In this document: positions 35,711 through 45,444 of the stretch, one piece after another
How the letters are laid out: each line of letters starts with the position of its first letter
Numbering within the stretch: position 1 is the first letter of the stretch
NCBI GenBank assembly: GCA_028282725.1
Contig: JANQHF010000088.1
Location: 1 to 64,000, forward strand
Direction: 5' to 3'
DNA: 64,000 nucleotides
From: Saprospiraceae bacterium
Lineage (GTDB): Bacteria; Bacteroidota; Bacteroidia; Chitinophagales; Saprospiraceae
Program-made: the position numbers and the translations under genes
Notes under the pieces: generated by a model
Database searches by the model: none
Told to the model about the DNA's origin: nothing
The model's input: only the letters and a program-made list of their open reading frames with translations

Positions 35711-36511
35711 CTACAGACTTCTTGTGCGACCTCCGTCAACGGGCAAATTAATTCCATTGATATAGGAGGCAACAGGGCTTGCGAGGAAGGCAACAGCACT
35801 ACCCACTTCTAACGGATCTGCAATTCTACCTAATGGAACATTCTTCGTCATCGAAGATTCGACCGACTCATAACTGATTCCTTTTTTCTCTGCCTGCACA
35901 TTGATGATTTCCTTGAGGCGGTCAGTTTGAGTCAGCCCGGGCAAAACATTGTTGACCGTTATGCCGTGCACCCCAAGCTCATTGGCCATCGTTTTGGCCC
36001 AGCTCGCAACGGCACCCCTTATTGTATTGGAAACACCAAGATTGTCAAGTGGCGCTTTTACAGAGGTTGAAATAATGTTGATGACCCTCCCGTAGCCCGA
36101 TTCGATCATACCTGGTTTTAATAATTGTACAAGTGTATGATTGCATAATAAATGTTGATTGAAGGCACGTTCGAACTCGGAGGAATCTGCCTCAGTAATA
36201 GGGCCACCCGGAGGACCTCCTGTATTATTGATTAATATCTGGTATCGACATTTGGTTAATAATCCCTTGACCCTCTTTTGTAAATCTTTAAAATCACTGA
36301 AATCCGCTACCAACCAGTCATGATCCTGATTCTTATCAATTCTCATCTCCATTTCCCTGACTACTGCAGCCATCTTTTCCGGGCTCCTGGAAACGAGTGT
36401 AACGTTGGCTCCAATGGCTGCCAATTGAATGGCACAGGCTTTTCCTATTCCCTTGGAACTTCCACAAACAAGCGCATTCTTACCGAATAAATTGAGATCC
36501 ATGGTCATCAT
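35711..36511 (-). CDS. Short-chain dehydrogenase/reductase
   Basis: The SDR of about 266 residues has cofactor motif CGSSKGIGKA, NNTGG, the catalytic Ser in IISTS and a C-terminal INLPVDGGRTRSL typical of 3-oxoacyl-ACP reductase-like enzymes. The usual YxxxK is not obvious: the corresponding region reads VSNTIRGAVASW, so Tyr and Lys seem replaced. This suggests a diverged subgroup, also seen in some annotated SDRs with T-x-x-R. Several ATGs (36529, 36511, 36502) are possible starts. Confidence 0.82.
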   Translation of the reverse strand: MMTMDLNLFGKNALVCGSSKGIGKACAIQLAAIGANVTLVSRSPEKMAAVVREMEMRIDKNQDHDWLVADFSDFKDLQKRVKGLLTKCRYQILINNTGGPPGGPITEADSSEFERAFNQHLLCNHTLVQLLKPGMIESGYGRVINIISTSVKAPLDNLGVSNTIRGAVASWAKTMANELGVHGITVNNVLPGLTQTDRLKEIINVQAEKKGISYESVESSMTKNVPLGRIADPLEVGSAVAFLASPVASYINGINLPVDGGRTRSL

Positions 36512-36576
36512 ATTTCCTTCAAATATCATGATAGAGATGATAAATGCCCAATTGTATTGAGTTAATTTGCGTCGCT

Positions 36577-37323
36577 ATGGGTAAAAATGAAAAGTCCATT
36601 TTTTTCACTTCTGATTTTCATCTTGGAGCGGACTTTGAAATGAGTTCAGCGGAACGCGAAAAAAAAGTTGTCAGATGGCTGGAATCTATCCAATCTCGTG
36701 CAAGAGCTATTTACCTTGTCGGTGATACTTTTGACTATTGGTTCGAATATCGATATGTAATTCCAAAAGGATATAGCCGTTTCTTTGCACAACTGACCAG
36801 GATGATAGATGACGGTATTGAAGTCCATTTTATTAAAGGGAATCACGACATGTGGGTTTTCGATTATTTTCAGAATGAAATAGGAATGCTGGTTCACGAT
36901 CACTTTGTGCAGTCAGAATGGGATGGCAAAACTTTTTATATCACCCATGGAGATGGGCTGGGGAATACGGACAAATCCTATTTATTCATCAGACGTATCC
37001 TGCGAAATAAATGGGCTCAATCCATTTTTGCCAGTTTGCATCCCTCACTTGGCATCCCTCTGATGAGGTGGACAAGTCGCAAAAGCAGGATAAAAAGCGC
37101 AACCCTGGATCTTGAAAAACAGTTGTCCGGGATGCTGGAATTCCTGGAATCGTTTTTCGCTGATCAATCAATCGATTTTTTTATTTGTGGTCATATTCAT
37201 CAACCCATCAAAAGAGAAATGAAAAGTGGCCGGATTACCTTCTGTAATTTAGGAGATTGGATCGACAATTTTTCTTATGCGGAATGGGATGGAAACGAAT
37301 TGTGCCTGAAGACTTTTGACTAA
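36577..37323 (+). CDS. lpxH: UDP-2,3-diacylglucosamine diphosphatase
   Basis: The 248-residue calcineurin-like phosphoesterase acts in lipid A synthesis. It has the metal-binding series DFHLG, GDTFDYWFEYRYV, KGNHDMWVFDY, THGDGLG and CGHIHQP. ATG 36577 was preferred over 36544, because a TTAATTTG -7-like element (36562-36569) lies inside the longer reading and the motif then starts at the usual distance. Its stop overlaps the end of the convergent frr gene by four bases. Confidence 0.9.
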   Translation: MGKNEKSIFFTSDFHLGADFEMSSAEREKKVVRWLESIQSRARAIYLVGDTFDYWFEYRYVIPKGYSRFFAQLTRMIDDGIEVHFIKGNHDMWVFDYFQNEIGMLVHDHFVQSEWDGKTFYITHGDGLGNTDKSYLFIRRILRNKWAQSIFASLHPSLGIPLMRWTSRKSRIKSATLDLEKQLSGMLEFLESFFADQSIDFFICGHIHQPIKREMKSGRITFCNLGDWIDNFSYAEWDGNELCLKTFD

Positions 37324-37883
37324 ACAGTCATAATTTCTTTTTCTTTGGCATCCAGTAAATCTTCAATTTTCTTGTAATATTCCTTCATCATTTCCTCTAC
37401 TTCGTTTTCTCTTTTTTTCCCGGCATCTTCAGGATATCCGTCCTTTACTTCTTTTCTGATGAAATCAATCATTTTATGACGTTCATTCCTTAAAGATATC
37501 TTGGATTCTTCGCCTAATGATCGACACTGTCTTGATAAATCCCTTCTTCTTTCTTCAGTAAGGGCGGGAATGGAAATGCGGACGAATTCTCCATCATTCA
37601 TGGGGGTAAGCCCAAGATTTGCCGCGAAAATTGCCTGTTCAATTGTCCCCAACATGGACTTATCCCAGGGTTGGATGGAAAGGGTCCGGGAATCCGGAGT
37701 AGAAATATTTGCCACCTGGTTGAGCAATGTCGGATTGCCATAATAGTCCACCTTTACTCCGCTCAACATTGCGGGTGATGCCTTTCCCGCCCGGATCTTG
37801 ATCAGTTCATTTTTCAAGTGATCAATTGCACGGTCATAAGCACTTTTGCCATCTCTAAGAGTACTTTCGATTGTAGCTTCCAT
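37320..37883 (-). CDS. frr: Ribosome recycling factor
   Basis: The 187-residue protein splits terminated ribosomes together with EF-G. It shows the family pattern: KNELIKIRAGKASPAMLSGVKVDYYG, ISTPDSRTLSIQPWDKSML, FVRISIPALTEERRRDLSRQ and a C-terminal helical KKRENEVEEMMKEYYKKIEDLLDAKEKEIM. ATG 37883 is preferred over TTG 37889. pyrH, a common neighbour, is absent; gltD lies upstream on the same strand, about 38 bp away. Confidence 0.95.
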   Translation of the reverse strand: MEATIESTLRDGKSAYDRAIDHLKNELIKIRAGKASPAMLSGVKVDYYGNPTLLNQVANISTPDSRTLSIQPWDKSMLGTIEQAIFAANLGLTPMNDGEFVRISIPALTEERRRDLSRQCRSLGEESKISLRNERHKMIDFIRKEVKDGYPEDAGKKRENEVEEMMKEYYKKIEDLLDAKEKEIMTV

Positions 37884-37901
37884 AGTCAAGTTCTTGTTAC
37901 A

Positions 37902-37925
37902 ATAATAGACAACAGTGTCTATTAT
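37902..37925 (-). terminator. 10-bp hairpin at the gltD stop codon
   Basis: ATAATAGACA / TGTCTATTAT forms a perfect 10-bp stem with a four-base loop, overlapping the gltD stop. There is little T-tract (TTGT), so it may protect the mRNA end or terminate weakly before frr. Confidence 0.45.
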
Positions 37926-39394
37926 ACCAAAAGTTTCGAATATGACTTAGAGTTGAGCGAGGAAGTACCCCCGGAAAGATATTTGTCGACTTCAATTGCT
38001 GCTTCACGTCCCTCGGAAATGGCCCAGACGACGAGGGACTGACCTCTTCTCATATCTCCGGCGCTAAATACTTTGTCAATACTCGACTTGTAGCCTTCAC
38101 CTGTATCGACGTTGCCACGTTTATCCAGCCCCACCTTCAATTGCTCCAGGATACCTTCGTGTTGAGGATGCAGAAATCCCACGGCCAGCAATGCAAGTTC
38201 GCATGGAATTTCCTGTTCACTACCTGGAATTTCCACAAAGGAGGATCGTCCTTTTTCCCTGTCAAATTTCCATTCGATTTTGACAATCTTCAAACTTTGG
38301 AGATGGCCGGCTCCATCACCGATAAATTCCTTGGTCATAAGAGACCAATGTCGGTCGCAGCCTTCTTCATGCGATGAACTGGTGCGAAGTTGCATTGGCC
38401 ATAAGGGCCACGGGGTGCTTGCATCTCTTTCTAAGGGTGGTTTTGACAATAATTCTATTTGAGTGATGGAACCGGCTTTTTCACGATTGGCAGTGCCAAC
38501 ACAATCAGATCCTGTATCTCCACCACCAATAACCACTACATTTTTGTTATGAGCAGTAATGATTTCGTGATCAAATGCTACCTCCCCGGCGACTTGCCTG
38601 TTTTTTTGTTCCAAATAGTCCATGGCGAAGTGAATGCCCTTTAGATCCCGTCCGGGAATTGGCAGATCACGGGGGATAGTACTTCCGCCCGCCAGAACGA
38701 TTGCATCAAATGCATCCATGAGTTCATCAGCCTTCAGATCTTTACCGACATCAATTCCTGTCCTGAACACGATGCCTGATGCTTCCATAATGGCCGTTCT
38801 TCGCCGGATCATCCACTTTTCCAATTTGAAATCAGGAATACCATATTGAAGCAGACCACCAATTTTGTCATTGCGTTCAAAGACGACGACTTCGTGGCCA
38901 GCTTTATTCAACTGGTCAGCAGCGGCAAGACCTGCAGGGCCGGAACCAACCACTGCAACTATTTTCCCGGTCCGTGTTTTGGGTATCTGCGGTTTTATCC
39001 ACCCTTCTTCAAAGGCCCTTTCTGCTATGGATTTTTCAATGTGTTCGATTGCAACCGGATCATTATTGATGCCCAAAACACATGCTTTTTCGCATGGGGC
39101 AGGGCAAATCCTCCCTGTGAATTCCGGAAAATTATTTGTGCTTGACAATATTTCGTAGGCCTCTTTCCAGTTTTCATTGAAGACCGCATCATTAAAATCG
39201 GGAATAATGTTGCCCAATGGACAACCACTGTGACAAAATGGAATTCCACAGTCCATGCATCTTGCAGCCTGGCGATACGTCAGTTCCTCTGAATGTGGAA
39301 TGTAGATTTCCTTATAGTCCTCTACCCGCTCCTCGACCGTCCGGCTTCCGGGAAGTTCGCGGTCAAACTTCATAAATCCTTTTAAATCACCCAT
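37922..39394 (-). CDS. gltD: Glutamate synthase small subunit
   Basis: The 490-residue NADPH-linked subunit passes electrons to GltB. It has iron-sulfur Cys clusters CMDCGIPFCHSGCPLGN and CPAPCEKACVLG, then the FAD motif VVGSGPAGLAAAD and NADPH motif VVIGGGDTGSDCVG. It ends with GDMRRGQSLVVWAISEGREAA. It starts three bases after the gltB stop, so the two are translated together. The length is normal. Confidence 0.95.
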   Translation of the reverse strand: MGDLKGFMKFDRELPGSRTVEERVEDYKEIYIPHSEELTYRQAARCMDCGIPFCHSGCPLGNIIPDFNDAVFNENWKEAYEILSSTNNFPEFTGRICPAPCEKACVLGINNDPVAIEHIEKSIAERAFEEGWIKPQIPKTRTGKIVAVVGSGPAGLAAADQLNKAGHEVVVFERNDKIGGLLQYGIPDFKLEKWMIRRRTAIMEASGIVFRTGIDVGKDLKADELMDAFDAIVLAGGSTIPRDLPIPGRDLKGIHFAMDYLEQKNRQVAGEVAFDHEIITAHNKNVVVIGGGDTGSDCVGTANREKAGSITQIELLSKPPLERDASTPWPLWPMQLRTSSSHEEGCDRHWSLMTKEFIGDGAGHLQSLKIVKIEWKFDREKGRSSFVEIPGSEQEIPCELALLAVGFLHPQHEGILEQLKVGLDKRGNVDTGEGYKSSIDKVFSAGDMRRGQSLVVWAISEGREAAIEVDKYLSGGTSSLNSKSYSKLLV

Positions 39395-39397
39395 ATT

Positions 39398-42300
39398 CTA
39401 AGCTGCCGCCATTTCTTTTTTCTGATTCAATGATTCCAATACTCTCTTATATTCTACGGGCAGGATCTTGATAAAGTGCTCTCGTCCTTGATCCCAATCT
39501 TGCAGAATTTCCAGGGCTACAATACTGCCCGTATATGTAAAGTGGCTCCTGATCAGTGAACGCAGTTGGTTTTCATCTTCCTCGCTCATTTGCTCCACGA
39601 GAATCATCTCTTTGTTCAAAAACTGATCTGCGGCATGTTCAGGATCATAGATAAAGGCTATTCCACCACTCATTCCCGCACCAAAATTCCGTCCGATACT
39701 TCCAAGAATGACCACGCAACCTCCAGTCATATATTCACAACCATGAGCTCCTACTCCTTCTACTACAGCTATGGCACCACTATTTCTTACAGCAAACCTT
39801 TCTCCTGCAATTCCCTTTATATAGACTTCTCCCGAAGTTGCACCATATAAGGCTACATTACCCGCAATAATGTTTTCATGCGGAATGAGCGTAGCTGTTC
39901 GATCAGTCGAGAGGATTAATTTAGCCCCGCTCAGTCCTTTTCCAAAATAGTCATTCGCATCGCCTTCCAGAGTAAATGTGAGTCCCTTGGCTCCAAAGGC
40001 TCCAAAACTTTGTCCTGCAGATCCCCGGAACCTGAAGTTGATCGTATCATCCTCAAGACCCCGGCTGCCGTATTTCCTGGCTATTTCATTGGACAGCATG
40101 GTTCCCACTGCACGGTTTGTACTGACCACATCAAACACACTGTTAATAGTGATTCTGTCTTCCAGGGCAAGGTCGGCGTATTCGATTAATTCGCGATCGA
40201 TGATATCAATGATGTCGTGATCCTGTTTGGTATTGTTGTAATTTGTTTGCTCATCCGCCAGCGGACTCCTCCAAAACAATGGAGACAGATCCAGGCTTTC
40301 GTGCTTCCAATGATCCGGATTTTCACGCATTTTCAAAAGATCTGATCTCCCTACCATTTCATTAATTGTCCGAAACCCAAGACTCGCCATAATTTCTCTT
40401 AAGTCTTGAGCCAGGAAATGAAAATAGTTGACTACGTGTTCCACTTTCCCGGTAAATTTTTTGCGGAGTTCAGCATCCTGAGTGGCAATGCCGACAGGGC
40501 ATGTATTCAAATGACATTTTCGCATCAGGATACATCCCTCAACAACAAGTGCTGCAGTCGCAACTCCCCACTCCTCTGCCCCGAGCAATGTAGCAATGGC
40601 CATATCTCTTCCTGTTCTGATCTGACCATCGGTTTGTAATACGACCCTGTTTCTGATTTTGTTTTCTATGAGCGTTTGGTGGGTCTCACTCAGCCCAAGT
40701 TCCCAGGGAAGACCTGCATATCTGAGTGAACTCAACGGAGATGCACCGGTACCTCCATCGTGCCCTGCGATCAGGATATGGTCTGCCATTCCTTTTGCCA
40801 CACCAGAAGCAATAATGCCAACTCCTGCCTTTGATACGAGCTTCACAGATATTCGTGCTTTTCTGTTGGCATTTTTCAGATCAAAGATCAACTGAGCAAG
40901 ATCCTCGATGGAATATATGTCGTGATGTGGTGGTGGAGATATCAACCCAACACCGGGTGTAGAGTGTCTGACGCGTGCGATCCACTCATTCACCTTATGA
41001 CCTGGCAACTGTCCCCCTTCACCAGGTTTTGCTCCTTGAGCCATCTTGATTTGAAGCTCATCCGCATTGGTCAGGTAATTTATGGTAACTCCGAATCTTC
41101 CGGATGCTACCTGCTTGATGGCAGATCTTTCCCAATCCCCATTTTCTGAGGGAAGAAACCTGGATTCATCTTCACCACCTTCTCCACTATTGCTTTTACC
41201 ACCTATTCGATTCATTGCCTTGGCAAGAGTAGTATGCGCCTCATGAGAAATCGATCCGAAGGACATAGCACCTGTCGCAAATCGCTTCAAAATATTCTCA
41301 ACTGGTTCTACTTCTTGCAATGGGATACCGGGTCTGTCCGATCCGAATTCCAACAGACTTCTGAGCGTGCACGCCTTTTGTTCTTGTTTGTTGATCGCAC
41401 CTGCATACTTCTTATAAACATCGTAATCGTTGTTTTTGGTACTGTGCTGAAGCAGGTGAACGGTGGTGGGATTGAACAGGTGATATTCTCCCCTTCTCTT
41501 CCATTGGTAAATTCCCAAATCGATTAATTCGTTCTGCAGATCATCTTCAAATGCCACTTTATGTTTTGTCAGTGCCTCCTTTGCTAACATATCAAAGTCC
41601 ATACCTCCGATTCGCGAGACTGTGCCTCTGAAGCACATCTCAATTACATCATTGGCAATCCCAAGTGCTTCAAATGTCTGGGCACCCCGGTAAGATTGGA
41701 CAGTAGATATACCCAACTTTGACATGATCTTGAGAATGCCCTTGTTGAGTGCCTTGATATAGACTTTGAGAGCATCATATTCACTCTCAATTGAATCCAG
41801 TTTGCCTTGTTCATAAAGGGTTGATACCGTCTCATATGCAAGACTTGGGTAGATTGCATCGGCACCATAACTGATCAGGGTGGCACAGTGATGCGTTTCT
41901 ATAACGTCACCTCCGTTGACAATTAATGCAGCGAATTGTCGGAGTCCGGATGAAACCAGGGTGTGGTGTACGGCACCGGTGATCATCAATGTTGGGATCG
42001 GAACTTTGTCCGCAGCAATTGTCGTATTGTCCAAAATGATCATATTCCTGCCACTCTTCACGATATCTATGATTTCTTCACAGATTTCCTCGATCCTTTT
42101 TTTCAGATCACCTGCAGCATAGTCATTTGTAAACGTACAGTCGACAGTCGCACTTTTAAATACATTATGCTTGATATTCGCGATCTTTTCGAAATCATCC
42201 AGGTCGAGTATTGGACTTTCGATTCTTATGAATCTGACGGTATTTTCCTTTGAGTTGAGAATGTTGTTACTTCCTCCAAGTAGTGTCTTCAAGGTCATAT

Positions 42301-43903
42301 ATTCACTTTCCCTTAAAGAGTCGATTGGCGGATTTGTCACCTGGGCAAATTGTTGCCTGAAATAGGTAGAAATATGCTGTGCATATCTCGAAAGAACGGC
42401 CAATGGAATATCAGAACCCATCGACCCGACAGGATCTTTGGCCTTTGCAATCATTCCCTTTATTATCAATTCTTCATCCTCAAGTGTATAGCCATGGGCT
42501 ACTTGTCTTTTAAGCAGAGAATATCCGGGATCCTTTTGAGGTGATCTGTGTAGTTTTATGTCATCGATATGAAGTTTGCTTTCTTCTAACCAGGAGCCAA
42601 AGGGAAGTCTCGTGCAGATAATTTCTTTTAACTCTTCATCACCGATTACCTTTTTATGATCTAAATCGGCAATCAGTATTTTGCCGGGCTCAAGTCTTCC
42701 TTTTTTTACAATGGTCGCAGGATCGAGTGGAAGGACGCCCGTTTCCGAAGCTAATATCAGCCGGTTGTCCATTGTCAGGCAATACCTCGAGGGTCGCAAG
42801 CCATTCCGATCCAAAGTTCCCCCAATCAAAGTTCCATCAGTAAAGCACATACTTGCAGGTCCATCCCAGGGCTCCATGAGTGCCTCATGGTATTCATAAA
42901 AGTCTCGTTTGAATTGCTCAATGTGATCAAAGTTCTGCCAGGCCTCCGGGATCATCATCATTAGTGCATGGGGAAGACTTCTCCCATTGTGCACCAGGAA
43001 TTCCACTATATTATCAAACACAGCGGAGTCACTACTCGTCGGATTGAAGAGAGGAAACATCCTCTGTAATTCTTCCTTAGAATAAATCTCGCTTTTGATC
43101 GTCTTTTCCTTTGCTCTCCACCAGTTTTTGTTACCCTCAATCGTATTGATTTCACCATTATGGGCGATCATCCTGAAGGGCTGTGCCAACTTCCATCTTG
43201 GAATGGTATTCGTAGAAAACCTTGAATGCACCAGTGCAACTGCAGATTCCAGTTTCGGATGCCTCAAGTCATCGAAGTAAGCTCTGACCTGTGGGGAGGT
43301 CAATTGTCCCTTGTAGACAAGGGTCCGGCAGGACAGTGATGTGATGTAAAAATCATCTTTAAATTCAGGATAAGCAGCAATCACCTTGTGATTTGCATAC
43401 TTTCTGAGGATGAGTAATCTCCTGTCCAAGAGTTTCCCGGAAGCATTGTCATCATCGACAAAGAAGATATGATAGATATCGGGTTCTGACGCCATCGAAG
43501 CTTCTCCTAGAATGCCACTATTCACAGGAACTTTCCTTATACCCAACATGGAAAGAGAAAGTTCATTCGCCGCACTTTCTATCACATCAAGAATCTTTTG
43601 AAATCGCTCTCCCATGGGAAAGAAAAAGCATCCTACTCCATATTCCCCAGGAGGGGGTAATTCAAAATCCAATGCTTCATTAGAAAACAACAAATGTGGA
43701 ATATGCAATAGTATTCCAGCTCCATCTCCACTTTCAGGATCACATCCACAGGCACCCCGATGCTCCATATTCTCCAGCATGGTCAATGCATCAGAAACGA
43801 GTTGGTGAGAATAGTGTTTTTCAAGATGAGCGATCAGGCCTATTCCACAAGCATCGGATTCAAACTGTGGTGTATACAATCCCTGTTGGTTACCTCTTTT
43901 CAT
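39398..43903 (-). CDS. gltB: Glutamate synthase large subunit
   Basis: The enzyme has about 1501 residues and makes two glutamates from glutamine and 2-oxoglutarate. The N-terminal nucleophile Cys is in DACGIGL near residue 19, after a short propeptide to be cleaved. The glutaminase domain, central domain, FMN synthase domain (EGGEDESR, GAKPGEGGQLPG, AGHDGGTGASP) and 3Fe-4S Cys cluster (CHLNTCPVGIATQ) follow. A C-terminal beta-helix (GxxxxG repeats) ends it. ATG 43903 was preferred over TTG 43927. Its promoter is at 43953-43982, and it lies downstream of the porin, amt and P-II genes. Confidence 0.95.
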   Translation of the reverse strand: MKRGNQQGLYTPQFESDACGIGLIAHLEKHYSHQLVSDALTMLENMEHRGACGCDPESGDGAGILLHIPHLLFSNEALDFELPPPGEYGVGCFFFPMGERFQKILDVIESAANELSLSMLGIRKVPVNSGILGEASMASEPDIYHIFFVDDDNASGKLLDRRLLILRKYANHKVIAAYPEFKDDFYITSLSCRTLVYKGQLTSPQVRAYFDDLRHPKLESAVALVHSRFSTNTIPRWKLAQPFRMIAHNGEINTIEGNKNWWRAKEKTIKSEIYSKEELQRMFPLFNPTSSDSAVFDNIVEFLVHNGRSLPHALMMMIPEAWQNFDHIEQFKRDFYEYHEALMEPWDGPASMCFTDGTLIGGTLDRNGLRPSRYCLTMDNRLILASETGVLPLDPATIVKKGRLEPGKILIADLDHKKVIGDEELKEIICTRLPFGSWLEESKLHIDDIKLHRSPQKDPGYSLLKRQVAHGYTLEDEELIIKGMIAKAKDPVGSMGSDIPLAVLSRYAQHISTYFRQQFAQVTNPPIDSLRESEYMTLKTLLGGSNNILNSKENTVRFIRIESPILDLDDFEKIANIKHNVFKSATVDCTFTNDYAAGDLKKRIEEICEEIIDIVKSGRNMIILDNTTIAADKVPIPTLMITGAVHHTLVSSGLRQFAALIVNGGDVIETHHCATLISYGADAIYPSLAYETVSTLYEQGKLDSIESEYDALKVYIKALNKGILKIMSKLGISTVQSYRGAQTFEALGIANDVIEMCFRGTVSRIGGMDFDMLAKEALTKHKVAFEDDLQNELIDLGIYQWKRRGEYHLFNPTTVHLLQHSTKNNDYDVYKKYAGAINKQEQKACTLRSLLEFGSDRPGIPLQEVEPVENILKRFATGAMSFGSISHEAHTTLAKAMNRIGGKSNSGEGGEDESRFLPSENGDWERSAIKQVASGRFGVTINYLTNADELQIKMAQGAKPGEGGQLPGHKVNEWIARVRHSTPGVGLISPPPHHDIYSIEDLAQLIFDLKNANRKARISVKLVSKAGVGIIASGVAKGMADHILIAGHDGGTGASPLSSLRYAGLPWELGLSETHQTLIENKIRNRVVLQTDGQIRTGRDMAIATLLGAEEWGVATAALVVEGCILMRKCHLNTCPVGIATQDAELRKKFTGKVEHVVNYFHFLAQDLREIMASLGFRTINEMVGRSDLLKMRENPDHWKHESLDLSPLFWRSPLADEQTNYNNTKQDHDIIDIIDRELIEYADLALEDRITINSVFDVVSTNRAVGTMLSNEIARKYGSRGLEDDTINFRFRGSAGQSFGAFGAKGLTFTLEGDANDYFGKGLSGAKLILSTDRTATLIPHENIIAGNVALYGATSGEVYIKGIAGERFAVRNSGAIAVVEGVGAHGCEYMTGGCVVILGSIGRNFGAGMSGGIAFIYDPEHAADQFLNKEMILVEQMSEEDENQLRSLIRSHFTYTGSIVALEILQDWDQGREHFIKILPVEYKRVLESLNQKKEMAAA

Positions 43904-43952
43904 CGACGAATTAATAAACTCGGTCAAAACAATTCATTCCTTCTTACATGCG

Positions 43953-44008
43953 CAAATCAAAATGCGTAAAACTGAAGGTCAATCGAGCGATCTTGACCTT
44001 ATTTGACC
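43953..44008 (-). promoter_or_regulatory. gltBD promoter with TTGACC/GGTCAA repeats
   Basis: On the minus strand TTG (43980-43982), exactly 19 nt, then TTGATTTG (43953-43960) fits the Bacteroidota promoter except for one base of the TA. The -33 box is part of an inverted repeat GGTCAA (43977-43982) / TTGACC (43993-43998), with a further TTGACC at 44003-44008. Such repeats could bind a nitrogen-responsive regulator; that is inference. Confidence 0.55.
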
Positions 44009-44133
44009 AAGAATCAGTTAGTATTGATTTTTGAATTTAGACCGTTCACCTAAAATAAGACTTTTTCAATTTTTCCAGGGTCCAAAATATCACGATACTT
44101 ATTCGGACTCATTTTATATAAATCCCGAGTATT

Positions 44134-44163
44134 AAAAAACCTCACCGCATGAGTACGGTGAGG
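44134..44163 (-). terminator. Terminator after the porin gene
   Basis: On the minus strand CCTCACCG (44156-44163) / CGGTGAGG (44140-44147), an 8-bp perfect stem, is followed by TTTTTT. It lies about 73 bp beyond the porin stop and separates it from gltB. Confidence 0.85.
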
Positions 44164-44235
44164 CACAACGTATGAAAAATCTAATCTATGCTCAAACAGT
44201 TTTCACGGGAATTTTTAGATAGAAATCAAATCTTA

Positions 44236-45270
44236 TCAAAAGCTATAGACCGCAGCCAGGATCACCTGGCTTAAGCTACTGCTGGTTCCATTATCAAATC
44301 CATCGAATGAAAGGAAGTCTGCCCGAATTTCCGGAATGATCGTCAGGTTTCCGATGGTTACATTTGCCGAGAATGTTAGATCAAATACATTCTCTTCCAT
44401 AAATCCATCATCCGGTAACGTAATCGCACCCACTCCTTTGTCAGCAAAGTACTCGCCCCGAACTCCCAGTTTCAGGTTGTCCGAAGTCTGAAACTGAAGA
44501 TAGCCTGCAACTCCCGCAAAGAGATCGCTGGTAGCAGAAGTTGCATTCACACCGAGGTAAAGCTTTTCTGTCAGGTCAACTCCTGCTGTCAAATCTACCT
44601 GGAAGTAATCTTCTCCAAACAAGAGATTCAAATAAGCAGAACCTCTGTCAAAACCATAACCAAGTTGGGCTCCTCCAAAAAAGTCATTTGTGGGATTATA
44701 TTCGGTGGCATCCGTAGGATTGAATACACCTAACATCAGCGAAAATCCTCCTCCCAGGTCAGCATCCATCTTTAACCCTGAATGGGAAAACGGCCCGTAA
44801 GAAAACATATAGGAAGTACTGTAATTGAAATTTGACGCGGGGGAAATAACTTCATATCCAAGGAATGTATTAAAGTTTCCAAGGGTAAGAGTAACCGCAT
44901 CACTCACTTTCAAGTATGCGTATAACTGGTTAATAATATTGGAGCTTCCTCCGGGCCTTAGATCCGGTGACAGAAAAGTAGCGTCTTCTCCCCGTGGACC
45001 GAAAACGAGATCGGCGACAAATCCTGCCTTTTCACCCTCATATCCGGCCACAATATTGGCCATACCCAACGAGAATCCGGGCAGGTTAGCGAAAGAAGTT
45101 GCCGGTGCATCATTGAATTCTCCACCCAAATTCAATTTGTAATACGTATCAATAGATCCACTTACCGAGAAGCTTTGATCCCCTTTGGTAGTTTCTTCCT
45201 GCCCGAAAATTGTTGATCCGGTAAGGGTGACAAATATGAACACCAAAAGCAAGTGCAGATTCTTTTTCAT
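44236..45270 (-). CDS. Outer-membrane porin-like beta-barrel
   Basis: The 344-residue exported protein has a signal peptide ending IFGQ, many alternating amphipathic strands with Gly/aromatic turns, and a C-terminal aromatic residue (AAVYSF) as expected for an outer-membrane barrel. It resembles the Bacteroidota porins annotated as outer membrane beta-barrel or OmpL-like (phosphate/nitrogen-linked). It sits between amt and gltBD on the same strand with its own terminator, so it may let nitrogen compounds through the outer membrane. The substrate is inference. Confidence 0.8.
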   Translation of the reverse strand: MKKNLHLLLVFIFVTLTGSTIFGQEETTKGDQSFSVSGSIDTYYKLNLGGEFNDAPATSFANLPGFSLGMANIVAGYEGEKAGFVADLVFGPRGEDATFLSPDLRPGGSSNIINQLYAYLKVSDAVTLTLGNFNTFLGYEVISPASNFNYSTSYMFSYGPFSHSGLKMDADLGGGFSLMLGVFNPTDATEYNPTNDFFGGAQLGYGFDRGSAYLNLLFGEDYFQVDLTAGVDLTEKLYLGVNATSATSDLFAGVAGYLQFQTSDNLKLGVRGEYFADKGVGAITLPDDGFMEENVFDLTFSANVTIGNLTIIPEIRADFLSFDGFDNGTSSSLSQVILAAVYSF

Positions 45271-45372
45271 GATGATTAAATTTTAATAAAATGAATGATG
45301 AGACTCTGACAAATGCCATTGAAATTCCGGCAAGAATATATCTATATTAGCAGCTGTCATTTAAAATCTCAG

Positions 45373-45435
45373 AGGGAATATTCCCTTTAGTTTTTAATAA
45401 TTTTTGGCTCTCATCAAGTACCAGTTGGTGAGAGC
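45373..45435. promoter_or_regulatory. Palindrome and hairpin between amt and the porin gene
   Basis: AGGGAATATTCCCT (45373-45386) is a perfect 14-bp palindrome in the porin upstream region, suited to a dimeric regulator. Next to it GCTCTCA (45407-45413) / TGAGAGC (45429-45435) forms a 7-bp hairpin ten bases after the amt stop. Its T-run lies on the plus strand side only, so its use as an amt terminator is uncertain. Confidence 0.4.
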
Positions 45436-45444
45436 TTTTACTTT

